A stretch of DNA of 13,365 bases from an uncultured Clostridia bacterium (GCA_947589335.1 CANPZH010000028.1:1-13365), one strand, 5' to 3'. Shown: positions 1-6,346, counted from the stretch's first letter. Notes: generated by a model not told the origin, from the sequence alone. A program made the numbers and translations.

Positions 1-1
1 C

Positions 2-604
2 CTCAACGTCGAAAAGAAGCGGCTCGACCAGGTGCTCGCGAACGAGGAGATCCGCACGATCATCTCGGCGCTCGGCGCGGGGATCGGGAGCGAGTTCAAC
101 CTCGATAAACTCAACTATCACAAGGTCATCATCCTCTCCGATGCCGACCAGGACGGCTTCCATATCCGCTGCATTCTGCTCACCTTCTTTTTCCGCTATA
201 TGCGCCCGCTCGTGAACGCGGGACACGTCTATATCGGCATGCCGCCGCTGTATAAAGTCTACAAGCAGAACGGCTCCGCCGAGGAGTACGCCTACGACGA
301 CAACGAGCTGCAGGAGAAGATCGAAAAGGTCGGGAAGGGGTATCTGATCCAGCGGTACAAGGGGCTCGGCGAAATGAGCGCCGAACAGCTCTGGACGACG
401 ACGATGGATCCCGTCAAGCGCAACCTGACGCAGGTCACGATCGAGGACGCCGTGGCGGCGGAGAACATGATCACCACCCTCATGGGGGACCGCGTGGAGG
501 GCAGGAAAGAATTTTTGAACCGCTATGCGAATTTCAACAAGACGGACGCCTTCATGGACCGCGTGAAGTTCGGAAAGGAGAGGACAGATGAAGAAGGCAG
601 ATAA
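2..604 (+). CDS. parE: DNA topoisomerase IV subunit B, C-terminal part (5' truncated by window)
   Basis: This is the last 200 residues of a type IIA topoisomerase ATPase/TOPRIM subunit; the frame is open from base 2, so the true start lies upstream. The subunit uses ATP to drive strand passage together with the A subunit. Visible are the TOPRIM metal-binding motif DADQDGFHI (about visible residues 47-55), the conserved RYKGLGEM segment (about residues 118-125) and the family C-terminal MDP...QVTIEDA region. Gyrase B usually reads DADVDGSHI and many ParE read DADTDGAHI. From memory, DADQDGAHI is a clostridial ParE form, so I favour ParE over GyrB; the Phe in place of Ala/Ser is unusual. The stop codon overlaps the start of the next gene by 17 bases, so the two are probably translationally coupled. 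GyrB is the main alternative, since the ATPase domain is not visible. Confidence 0.88.
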   Translation, partial: LNVEKKRLDQVLANEEIRTIISALGAGIGSEFNLDKLNYHKVIILSDADQDGFHIRCILLTFFFRYMRPLVNAGHVYIGMPPLYKVYKQNGSAEEYAYDDNELQEKIEKVGKGYLIQRYKGLGEMSAEQLWTTTMDPVKRNLTQVTIEDAVAAENMITTLMGDRVEGRKEFLNRYANFNKTDAFMDRVKFGKERTDEEGR

Positions 605-3032
605 GATCAAACCGCAGGAACCGCAGGGCAATCTGTTCATCACCCCGCTCGAAGACGTCCTGCCCCAGTCCATGCTCCCGTATGCGGAATTCGTCATCAT
701 GGACCGCGCGTTGCCCCGCGTCGAAGACGGCCTCAAACCCGTCCAGCGCAGGATCCTCTACACGATGAACGAGATGGGGCTGATGCCCGACAAACCGCAT
801 AAGAAGTCCGCCCGCATCGTCGGCGACTGTATGGGCAAATACCATCCTCACGGCGACAGTTCGGTCTACGACGCGATGGTCCGCATGGCGCAGGACTTCA
901 ACATGGGCAGGACGCTCGTCAACGGGCACGGGAACTTCGGCTCGGTGGACGGCGACCCCGCGGCGGCGATGCGCTATACCGAGGCGAGGCTCGAACCGCT
1001 CGCGCTCGAGCTTCTGCGCGACCTCGACAAGGAGACGGTCAGCTTCTCGCTCAACTTCGACGACTCCCTGAAGGAGCCCGATATGCTCCCGGGGAGGTTC
1101 CCCAACCTGCTCGTCAACGGCGCATCGGGCATCGCCGTCGGGCTCGCGACGAACATCCCGCCCCACAACCTCGCGGAGGCGATCGACGGCGTCGTCGCCT
1201 ACATCGACAAGCCCTCCATCAAGCTCCCCGAGATGATGAAGTATCTCCCCGCGCCCGATTTTCCCACGGGCGGGTACATCATCGCGGGCGAACTCGAGGA
1301 GGCGTATAAGACGGGCAAGGGCAAGATCACGCTGCGCGCCCGCGTCCGCGTGGAGGCGGGGGAGGGCGACCGCAAGAACATCGTCATCACCGAACTTCCC
1401 TACCAGGTGAACAAGGCGAACCTCCTGCGCCGCATCGCGGAGCTCCGCGAGGAGAAGAAGGAGGAGTTTTCCGCCGTCACCCGCGTGACGGACGAGAGCG
1501 ACCGCGGCGGCATGCGCGCCGTCGTCGAGACGAGAGGGGACGCGGACATCCCCGCCCTTTTGAAACTGCTCTATAAATACACCGATCTCGAGACGACGTT
1601 CGGCATCAACATGGTGGCGATCGCCGGCGGCAAGCCCATGCTCATGGGGCTGATGGAGATCATCAAGTATTACGTCAACTATCAGCGCGAGGTCGTCCTC
1701 CGCCGCACGAAGTTCGATCTCAACCAGGCGAAGGAGAGGTGCCACATCCTCGAGGGGCTCATCATCGCGGTGCGGAACATCGACGAGGTCGTCAAGATCA
1801 TCAAGAACGCCGATTCGACCGCCGACGCCCGCGACAAGCTGCGCAAGCGGTTCGACCTCTCCGAGCGGCAGGCGCAGGCGATCCTCGATCTGAGGCTCGC
1901 CCGTCTCACCAAGCTCGAGGTCTTCAAGCTCGAAGAGGAGCTCAAACAGCTCAGAGAACTCATCAAGAAGCTCACGGCGATCGTCGGGAGCCAGAAACTG
2001 CAGCTCGAGGTCGTCAAAGAGGAGATCCTCGAGATCAAGAAAAAGTACAAGACGCCGCGGAAGTCCACCCTCGTCTATGAGGAGAGCGAGGCGGACGCCG
2101 AGAGGACGGATATCCGCGAGCCCGGGGTCAAGAGCATCCTCTGTATCTCGGGGTCTGGCAGCCTCAAATGCGTCAGCGAGAAGAACTTCGCCGCTTCGAA
2201 CAAGACGGTCGGCGAAAAGACCCGCCCGAGCATGATCATGGGGAACGAGTGCCGTCTCCTCTCCGACGCCGACGCGTTCGTCTTCACCGACCTCGGCAAC
2301 TGCTACCGCCTGGCGGCGCAGGAGTGCATCTGCAAATTCGGCGACGCGGGCTATAAGCTCAAAGATCTCTTCGACGACGTCCCCAAATCGGAGAAGCCCG
2401 TCGCGGTGTTCCCCGCGGAGGCGAGGGAGGGGAACCTGCTCTTCATCACCGCACGGGGAATGCTCAAAAAGACGGCATGGAGCGACTTTTCCGTCGCCAA
2501 GAACGTCTTCCAGGCAATCAAACTCGGCGAGGGAGACAGGGTCGTCGCCGTGCAGGACGACATCGCGGACGAGGGCGAGACGGTCTTTTTCGTCACCCGC
2601 GGCGGCATGTGCCTGAACGCGAAGAAAGACGACGTCCCTCTGCAGGGCAGAGTCGCGGGCGGCGTGAAGGGGATGAACGTCAAAGAGGGAGACGAGGTGA
2701 TCTTTGCCTCCCAGATCGACGGCGAGGGCGAGATCATCGCTGCGATCACGGGCGGGAGATATAAGCGCGTCATCACCGCGCAGATCGATCCCCTCAACCG
2801 CAACTGCAAGGGCGTGCGGATCGCCGCCCTCAAAGAGGGGGAGAGCATCCTCTTCGCGGACTATGTCACGGCTCCGTATATGCTTGCCGCGGAGACGGAG
2901 AGCGGCATGACGGAGTTCTCGACGGAGGAGATCCCGATCGACGCGACTTCGAGCCGAGGCAGACCGATCAAGGCGCTCAAGGAGCCCGCGACCGCGCTGT
3001 TTGCGATGAAGTACCGCCCTGCGGACGAATGA
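588..3032 (+). CDS. parC: DNA topoisomerase IV subunit A (ParC/GyrA family), complete
   Basis: An 814-residue type IIA topoisomerase breakage-reunion subunit, which cuts and rejoins DNA through a 5'-phosphotyrosine. The ATG at 588 has an AAAGGAG Shine-Dalgarno at 574-580, inside the end of parE. The winged-helix core is near residues 30-160, with catalytic Arg129-Tyr130 in AAAMRYTEARL. The quinolone-determining positions are Ser91 and Asp95 (equivalent to E. coli GyrA Ser83 and Asp87), the usual sensitive residues. A tower and coiled-coil region runs to about residue 500 (LDLRLARLTKLE, then Lys/Glu-rich helix), followed by a C-terminal beta-pinwheel from about 510. No canonical GyrA box (QRRGGRG-like) is seen in the first blade; only a degenerate QGRVAGGVKGM occurs later. 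That and the ParE-like partner favour topoisomerase IV over gyrase. A gyrase-like paralogue remains possible. The last codons are tandemly duplicated (separate entry). Confidence 0.9.
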   Translation: MKKADKIKPQEPQGNLFITPLEDVLPQSMLPYAEFVIMDRALPRVEDGLKPVQRRILYTMNEMGLMPDKPHKKSARIVGDCMGKYHPHGDSSVYDAMVRMAQDFNMGRTLVNGHGNFGSVDGDPAAAMRYTEARLEPLALELLRDLDKETVSFSLNFDDSLKEPDMLPGRFPNLLVNGASGIAVGLATNIPPHNLAEAIDGVVAYIDKPSIKLPEMMKYLPAPDFPTGGYIIAGELEEAYKTGKGKITLRARVRVEAGEGDRKNIVITELPYQVNKANLLRRIAELREEKKEEFSAVTRVTDESDRGGMRAVVETRGDADIPALLKLLYKYTDLETTFGINMVAIAGGKPMLMGLMEIIKYYVNYQREVVLRRTKFDLNQAKERCHILEGLIIAVRNIDEVVKIIKNADSTADARDKLRKRFDLSERQAQAILDLRLARLTKLEVFKLEEELKQLRELIKKLTAIVGSQKLQLEVVKEEILEIKKKYKTPRKSTLVYEESEADAERTDIREPGVKSILCISGSGSLKCVSEKNFAASNKTVGEKTRPSMIMGNECRLLSDADAFVFTDLGNCYRLAAQECICKFGDAGYKLKDLFDDVPKSEKPVAVFPAEAREGNLLFITARGMLKKTAWSDFSVAKNVFQAIKLGEGDRVVAVQDDIADEGETVFFVTRGGMCLNAKKDDVPLQGRVAGGVKGMNVKEGDEVIFASQIDGEGEIIAAITGGRYKRVITAQIDPLNRNCKGVRIAALKEGESILFADYVTAPYMLAAETESGMTEFSTEEIPIDATSSRGRPIKALKEPATALFAMKYRPADE

Positions 3033-3056
3033 TGAAGTACCGGCCCGCGGAAGAAT
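3005..3056 (+). repeat. 26-bp tandem duplication of the parC 3' end
   Basis: Two adjacent 26-base copies (3005-3030 and 3031-3056) differ at three positions. The first encodes the parC C-terminus MKYRPADE and stops at TGA 3030-3032. The second, in another frame, would read MKYRPAEE and stop at TAA 3056-3058. All three differences fall at third codon positions of both copies. Confidence 0.85.
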
Positions 3057-3075
3057 AACGTTTGGGAAATGTGTT

Positions 3076-3115
3076 GCCCCCCTTTGGGCGCGCGTATGCG
3101 CGCCCAAAGGGGGGC
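3076..3115 (+). terminator. Perfect 18-bp stem-loop after parC, possible terminator
   Basis: The arms 3076-3093 and 3098-3115 are perfect reverse complements, very GC-rich, with a GTAT loop, 43 bases after the parC stop codon. The downstream bases (TGTTCTAAATAAG) are not a clear T-run, so intrinsic termination is only probable. The C-run/G-run ends and the following TTCTAAATA junction also match family B elements further on, so it may be a repeat serving as a terminator. Confidence 0.55.
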
Positions 3116-3125
3116 TGTTCTAAAT

Positions 3126-3478
3126 AAGTCATATGCTATTCCGAATACGTCATTCCGAACCGCATGATAAACGTCATCCGCTCTTCTTTTTACGTCATTC
3201 CGCCCCGCGCGAAGTTCTGTTTCTCTAAGCGCGGCACGAGCGCAAACGGCGCGAAGTAGCGAATGTGAGGGATCTCAATTACGTCATTCCGCCCCGCGTT
3301 TTTTAATACGTCATTCTGAGCGGAACGAAGTGGAGTCGAAGAATCGCACCAAACGTCATTCCGAACGAATGTGAGGAATCTCGCCCTTAGATTCCTCCTC
3401 CCTTCGGTCGTCGGAATGACGTGGGTGTGGGACGCTCGTCGGAATGACGTGAAGGAGGCGGCGAGCGAGGCTTCACCT
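3126..3478. repeat. Family A palindromic repeat cluster, first copy set
   Basis: This non-coding stretch holds repeated copies of ACGTCATTC(C/T)G or close variants, starting at 3147, 3171, 3192, 3281, 3308 and 3353, and inverted ends CGGAATGACGT finishing at 3422 and 3450. The copy at 3353-3422 is a full palindromic element with an inner GAGGAATCT/AGATTCCTC hairpin. The copy at 3192 carries a longer insert with a CCGCGC/GCGCGG stem (3205-3210 with 3229-3234). The copy at 3308-3350 is the same unit without that insert. Short open frames here are repeat translations and I call no gene. It resembles dispersed TCATTCTGAGC-type repeats known from many bacterial genomes. Confidence 0.8.
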
Positions 3479-3652
3479 GGCGCCCCTTTGAGGGGTCATA
3501 AGGCGTCTTTCTGCCGATCAGCCCTGTGGGCTGTCGGCGGCGGCTTATGGTGAGTGAGCGCATTCTCCGCGCGAACGGTGACCGAGGGCGGGACTCTACC
3601 CGCCCGAGACAGTGGCGAACGTAGTGAGCCGAAAGGGGTGTTGTTTCTAAAT
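3479..3652. repeat. Family B structured repeat, copy B1
   Basis: It begins GGCGCCCCTTTGAGGGG and ends GAAAGGGGTGTTGTTTCTAAAT. Nested stems are CATAAG/CTTATG (3497-3502 with 3544-3549) around GCCGA/TCGGC (3513-3517 with 3534-3538) and CAGCCC/GGGCTG (3519-3524 with 3528-3533), with T3518 bulged. A GGGCGGG/CCCGCCC hairpin follows (3586-3592 with 3599-3605). The outer CCCCTTT and AAAGGGG could close the whole element. Bases 3551-3609 match 11958-12016 with one mismatch. No protein function is proposed. Confidence 0.75.
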
Positions 3653-3784
3653 ACGTCATTCTGCCCCGCGCGAAGTTCTGTTTCTCTAAGCGCGGCACGA
3701 GCGCCAACGGCGCGAAGTAGCGGAGTCGAAGAATCGCACCTTATTAAAATGCGGTCCATGTTTCGACTGCGCTCAACATGACGT
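3653..3784. repeat. Family A element, long copy A2
   Basis: About 132 bases running from ACGTCATTCTG to the inverted end CAACATGACGT. It has internal CCGCGC/GCGCGG (3666-3671 with 3690-3695) and GCGCC/GGCGC stems, and a right-end CATGTT/AACATG hairpin (3757-3762 with 3775-3780). It is nearly the same as 6105-6235. Family B copy B1 lies directly to its left. No target-site duplication is evident, and there is no transposase in the window. Confidence 0.8.
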
Positions 3785-3835
3785 GATTAAGGTCTGTCCT
3801 TTCGACGTCGCTACTTCACCGCATGCATGCCTCTT

Positions 3836-3864
3836 CCCGCAAAAACCCTTCGGCTTTTTGCGGG
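3836..3864. terminator. Hairpin with UUCG-type loop between convergent genes
   Basis: CCCGCAAAAA and TTTTTGCGGG form a perfect 10-bp stem around a CCCTTCGGC tip containing a C(TTCG)G tetraloop. It lies between the end of parC and the oppositely oriented tRNA, where a bidirectional terminator would be useful. The A/T tracts sit inside the stem rather than after it, so the terminator role is uncertain. Confidence 0.45.
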
Positions 3865-3878
3865 AGCCCTGAAACATT

Positions 3879-3910
3879 CTTGGTTCGGTCCGCAAGAGGC
3901 CGCGTGTCAT
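3879..3910 (+). repeat. Partial, inverted, diverged copy of the tRNA-Pro anticodon-to-T-arm segment
   Basis: On the plus strand this segment reads CTTGGTTCGG, then a 5-base variable part, AAGAGG, one changed base and CGCGTGT. It matches in the same order the minus-strand tRNA from its anticodon stem to its T stem (3997 down to about 3968). The acceptor and D arms are absent, so it cannot be a working tRNA. It is inverted relative to the gene and sits just beyond the gene's terminator. Confidence 0.65.
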
Positions 3911-3911
3911 A

Positions 3912-3949
3912 CACAAAGCGGGGCTGTCAAAAGACAGCCCCGCTTTGTG
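3912..3949 (-). terminator. Intrinsic terminator of the tRNA-Pro gene
   Basis: The arms 3912-3928 and 3933-3949 are a perfect 17-bp inverted repeat with a 4-base loop. Read on the minus strand, a GC-rich stem (GCGGGGCTGTC) is followed by TTTGTGT. It starts within the encoded CCA of the tRNA, so termination would come very close behind the mature 3' end. Confidence 0.85.
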
Positions 3950-4024
3950 GTCGAGGAGACGTGATTTGAACACGCGACCTCTTGGTCCCGAACCAAGCGC
4001 GCTACCAAACTGCGCTACTCCTCG
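3948..4024 (-). tRNA. tRNA-Pro, anticodon CGG, CCA encoded
   Basis: The minus strand folds as a complete cloverleaf. The acceptor is CGAGGAG/CTCCTCG, T8-A9 follows, the D stem is GCGC/GCGC, and the anticodon stem CTTGG/CCAAG carries the 7-base loop TTCGGGA, giving anticodon CGG (reads CCG, proline). The variable loop is AGGTC and the T arm is GCGTG-TTCAAAT-CACGT with one G-T pair. The discriminator is A and CCA is genome-encoded (3948-3950), giving 77 bases. It is a single-gene unit with its own promoter at 4065-4093 and terminator at 3912-3949, convergent with parC. Confidence 0.96.
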
Positions 4025-4064
4025 TGCTTTCCGCGCGGGATCTCCCGCCCGAAGACCGAATTTC

Positions 4065-4093
4065 ATTATAGCAAACACAGCCTGAATTTGCAA
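4065..4093 (-). promoter_or_regulatory. Sigma-70-type promoter of tRNA-Pro
   Basis: On the minus strand, -35 TTGCAA (4088-4093) and -10 TATAAT (4065-4070) are 17 bases apart. The -10 lies about 40 bases before the mature tRNA 5' end, leaving a short GC-rich leader containing a small GCGGG/CCCGC hairpin. Confidence 0.85.
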
Positions 4094-4158
4094 GCGTTTT
4101 TCGCCCCGCCCGAGAAATTTTCCCTGTCCACTTTACTTTTCAATTTATTGTAATTCAA

Positions 4159-4188
4159 GAGACAAAGCAGAGGGATCCCTGTTATAAT
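4159..4188 (+). promoter_or_regulatory. Promoter of the Na/Pi cotransporter gene
   Basis: The -10 TATAAT (4183-4188) has a weak -35 GAGACA (4159-4164) 18 bases upstream. Transcription would start near 4195, after the in-frame ATG at 4191, which argues for the start codon at 4251. It is divergent from the tRNA promoter, about 65 bases away. Confidence 0.7.
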
Positions 4189-4250
4189 AAATGCGGCTTT
4201 GGACGGGCGTTTGTCCGCGGGCTTTACCGCAGAGGAGAGAGAAGAAAGCT

Positions 4251-5933
4251 ATGGGCGTCATGGATGTCATCGGCATTGTCATGCAGATCCTCGGCGGGAT
4301 CGGCACTTTCATGATCGGCATGAAGATCCTGTCCGAGAATATGATGCGTCTTGCGCACGGCAAGCTCAAGACGATGCTGAACAAAACCGCAAAGAGCCGG
4401 TTTGCCAACGTCGGCATCGGCGCGGTCGTCACGATCATCGGGCAGAGCTCGGCGTTGACTACGGTCATGGTCGTGGGTCTTGTCAACGCGGGCATCATGA
4501 CGCTGTTCCAGGCGACGGCGATCATCATGGGCGCCAACATCGGGACGACGCTCACCGCGTGGGTCATCTCCCTCAGCGGATTCGGCGGCAGCTTCGACAT
4601 CATGGTCTTCACCCTCTGCTTTACGGCGGTCGGCGTGTTCATGACGATGTTCTCCAAGCGGGACAAGGTCAAATCCGCGGGGAATGCGATCTCCGCGCTC
4701 GGTCTCATCTTCGTCGGGCTCGAGTTCGTCTCGAGCGCGTTCAGCGAACAGCTCTATCCCGATTTCTACGCCGCTCTCTACGATCTGCTCGTCGTCATTT
4801 CGAATCCCGTCGTGCTGCTTCTGATCGGTATCGTCATCACGGCGCTGATGCAGTCCTCCATGGCGGTCACGGCGATCGTCGTGACGATGGCGGGCGCGGG
4901 GCTCACGATCGGCGGAGGGGGGAATGCAGCCCTCTACATCATCATCGGTTCCAACATCGGCACCTGTATCACGGCGCTCATCTCCTCGGTCGGGGCGAAT
5001 TCCAACGCCAAGCGCGCTGCCGTGATCCACTTCCTCTTCAACTTCTTCGGCGCGGTGATCTTCACCCTTCTGCTCGTCCTCTGGAGCGGCTTTGCGGACA
5101 CGATTCTCGCCGGCGCCTTCCCGACGAATGCCTCCATGCAGATCGCGATGTTCCATACCCTGTTCAACGTCGTCTGCGCGCTGCTGTTCCTGCCCTTCAT
5201 CCGCTGTTTCGTCTGGCTTGCGGATCATCTCGTCAGGACGAAGAAGGGGAACGAGCCTGCGGAGGAGGAGACCGCGCTGTTTGCGGATCTCGACGAACGT
5301 CTCCTGCGCTCGCCCTCCGTCGCGCTCGGCTATCTGTACCGGGAGACGGGCAAGGCGTTCACCTTTGCGATGAACACGCTGGACGAGGCGTTCGGGGCGT
5401 TCCTGCGGAAGGATCTCTCCGCCAAAGAGAGCGTCGCCGAACAGAATGCGGAACTGCAGAAGATCAACCGTGAGGCGGTCTCCTATCTTGTAAAGCTGTC
5501 GGGCACGTCGCTCGCCATGTCGGAGGAGAGGACGGTCTCCTCGCTGCACTATACCTTCAACGACATCGTGCGTATCGGCGAACTTGCCGACAACGTCACC
5601 AAATACACCAACCACTATGTGAACGACCAACTCGTCTTCTCGGATGAATTTCTCACCATGCTCAGCGCCATGTACGAGAAGATCAAGAAGCTCTATGTGC
5701 TCTCCCTCGCGACCTTCCTCTACCGCGATTTTTCGCAGCTGCAGGAGGTGGACACGCTCGAAGACGAGATCGACCGGGACAGACGGTCGCTCATCAATGC
5801 GCACATCGAGCGGCTCAACGAGGGCAAGTGCCAGCCGCAGAATTCGAGCGTGTTCATCAACCTCGTCGGGAACCTCGAACGTGCCGCGGACCACATCAAC
5901 TACATCGCGCATTCGATCGAGCAGAGCAACTGA
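4251..5933 (+). CDS. Na+/phosphate cotransporter family protein with C-terminal PhoU-like domain
   Basis: A 560-residue inner-membrane protein of the Na/Pi-cotransporter II (NptA-like) family, predicted to move phosphate or a related anion with sodium. Two inverted-type repeats are clear: GQSSALTTV (Gln65-Ser66-Ser67) with GANIGTT (94-100), and MQSSMAVTA (Gln201) with GSNIGTC (233-239). These QSS plus NIGT pairs are the family signature. Hydrophobic segments fill residues 5-330. From about 345 to the end the protein is helical and charged, like the PhoU-like domain in the long members of this family. The start at 4251 follows the promoter; AGGAG at 4233-4237 is 13 bases upstream, a rather long spacing. 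An in-frame ATG at 4191 would lie before the transcription start. It appears monocistronic. Direction and ion specificity cannot be read from sequence. Confidence 0.93.
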   Translation: MGVMDVIGIVMQILGGIGTFMIGMKILSENMMRLAHGKLKTMLNKTAKSRFANVGIGAVVTIIGQSSALTTVMVVGLVNAGIMTLFQATAIIMGANIGTTLTAWVISLSGFGGSFDIMVFTLCFTAVGVFMTMFSKRDKVKSAGNAISALGLIFVGLEFVSSAFSEQLYPDFYAALYDLLVVISNPVVLLLIGIVITALMQSSMAVTAIVVTMAGAGLTIGGGGNAALYIIIGSNIGTCITALISSVGANSNAKRAAVIHFLFNFFGAVIFTLLLVLWSGFADTILAGAFPTNASMQIAMFHTLFNVVCALLFLPFIRCFVWLADHLVRTKKGNEPAEEETALFADLDERLLRSPSVALGYLYRETGKAFTFAMNTLDEAFGAFLRKDLSAKESVAEQNAELQKINREAVSYLVKLSGTSLAMSEERTVSSLHYTFNDIVRIGELADNVTKYTNHYVNDQLVFSDEFLTMLSAMYEKIKKLYVLSLATFLYRDFSQLQEVDTLEDEIDRDRRSLINAHIERLNEGKCQPQNSSVFINLVGNLERAADHINYIAHSIEQSN

Positions 5934-5946
5934 ATGTCCCGTACGG

Positions 5947-5973
5947 GCGGCGGAATTTCCGCCGCGTTTTTTT
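5947..5973 (+). terminator. Intrinsic terminator of the Na/Pi cotransporter gene
   Basis: GCGGCGG (5947-5953) pairs with CCGCCGC (5959-5965) around AATTT, followed by G and seven Ts (5967-5973). It lies 13 bases after the stop codon. Confidence 0.93.
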
Positions 5974-5978
5974 ATATG

Positions 5979-6104
5979 CGTCATTACGAACGATTTTTAT
6001 ATGCGTCATTCCGAGCCGCGCGCTCTAAACGTCATTTCACCTTATTCCCTAAACGTCATTCTGCCCCGCGCTCTATACGTCATGTTGCCCCGCGTGCTTT
6101 TAAT
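5979..6104 (+). repeat. Tandem ladder of family A 5' ends
   Basis: Five successive short units start at 5979, 6003, 6029, 6053 and 6077 and lead into a long copy at 6105, with spacings of 24, 26, 24, 24 and 28 bases. Each begins (A/G)CGTCAT; three continue with CCGCGC or CCCCGCG-like bases, and each ends in A/T-rich sequence. It begins five bases after a T-run terminator. No gene is supported here. Confidence 0.75.
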
Positions 6105-6235
6105 ACGTCATTCTGCCCCGCGCGAAGTTCTGATTCTCCAAGCGCGGCACGAGCGCCAACGGCGCGAAGTAGCGAAGTCGAAGGGGACACCTTATTACAA
6201 TGCGGTCCATGTTTCGACTACGCTCAACATGACGT
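6105..6235. repeat. Family A element, long copy A3
   Basis: A near-copy of 3653-3784 with the same ACGTCATTCTG left end, CCGCGC/GCGCGG stem (6118-6123 with 6142-6147), GCGCC/GGCGC hairpin and CAACATGACGT right end. The last 49 bases (6189-6237) match 3738-3786 at 47 positions. Confidence 0.82.
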
Positions 6236-6298
6236 GAAAAAGAAGCACGGGACAGTGTGACGTAAAGGACGGCACGGGGCGGCGGGGAAATTTTTTTC

Positions 6299-6317
6299 GC
6301 AAAACCGCGCGTTTTGC
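6299..6317. promoter_or_regulatory. Inverted repeat touching the arabinofuranosidase promoter, possible operator
   Basis: GCAAAAC (6299-6305) and GTTTTGC (6311-6317) are perfect 7-base arms with a 5-base CGCGC spacer. The repeat ends at the base before the -35 element. Its position suits a transcription-factor site, for example a sugar-responsive regulator, but no regulator gene is visible. Confidence 0.5.
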
Positions 6318-6346
6318 TTGTCCGCCGTGGAAATATTTGTTATAAT
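6318..6346 (+). promoter_or_regulatory. Promoter of the arabinofuranosidase gene
   Basis: -35 TTGTCC (6318-6323) and a perfect -10 TATAAT (6341-6346) are separated by 17 bases. Short ATATT/AATAT arms (6333-6337 with 6350-6354) flank the -10. Confidence 0.78.

Noticed and set aside
552..3107. Long minus-strand open frame opposite parC
   Set aside because: High GC third positions leave the opposite strand open. The translation is Arg/Asp/Leu-rich low-complexity sequence with no recognisable domain, while the plus strand encodes a clear ParC.
3496..3759. Minus-strand small open frame in repeats B1 and A2, similar to one at 11795-12205
   Set aside because: The shared peptide (PSVTVRAENALTH) comes from the conserved 59-base DNA block of family B. 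The frames start and end differently and lack ribosome sites. A true small protein is not excluded but is less likely than repeat DNA.
4191..4250. Upstream in-frame start codon for the Na/Pi cotransporter
   Set aside because: ATG 4191 lies only three bases after the -10 box, so it would precede the transcription start; ATG 4251 is preferred.
4224..5984. Long minus-strand open frame opposite the Na/Pi cotransporter gene
   Set aside because: Same shadow effect; Arg/Asp/His-rich translation with no domain.
5979..6104. CRISPR array
   Set aside because: The repeated core is only about 8-18 bases and variable, the intervening bases are short and themselves related, and no cas genes are present.
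5934..6260. Small plus-strand open frame after the cotransporter gene
   Set aside because: It starts right at the previous stop codon, reads through the terminator and then through family A repeats; spurious.
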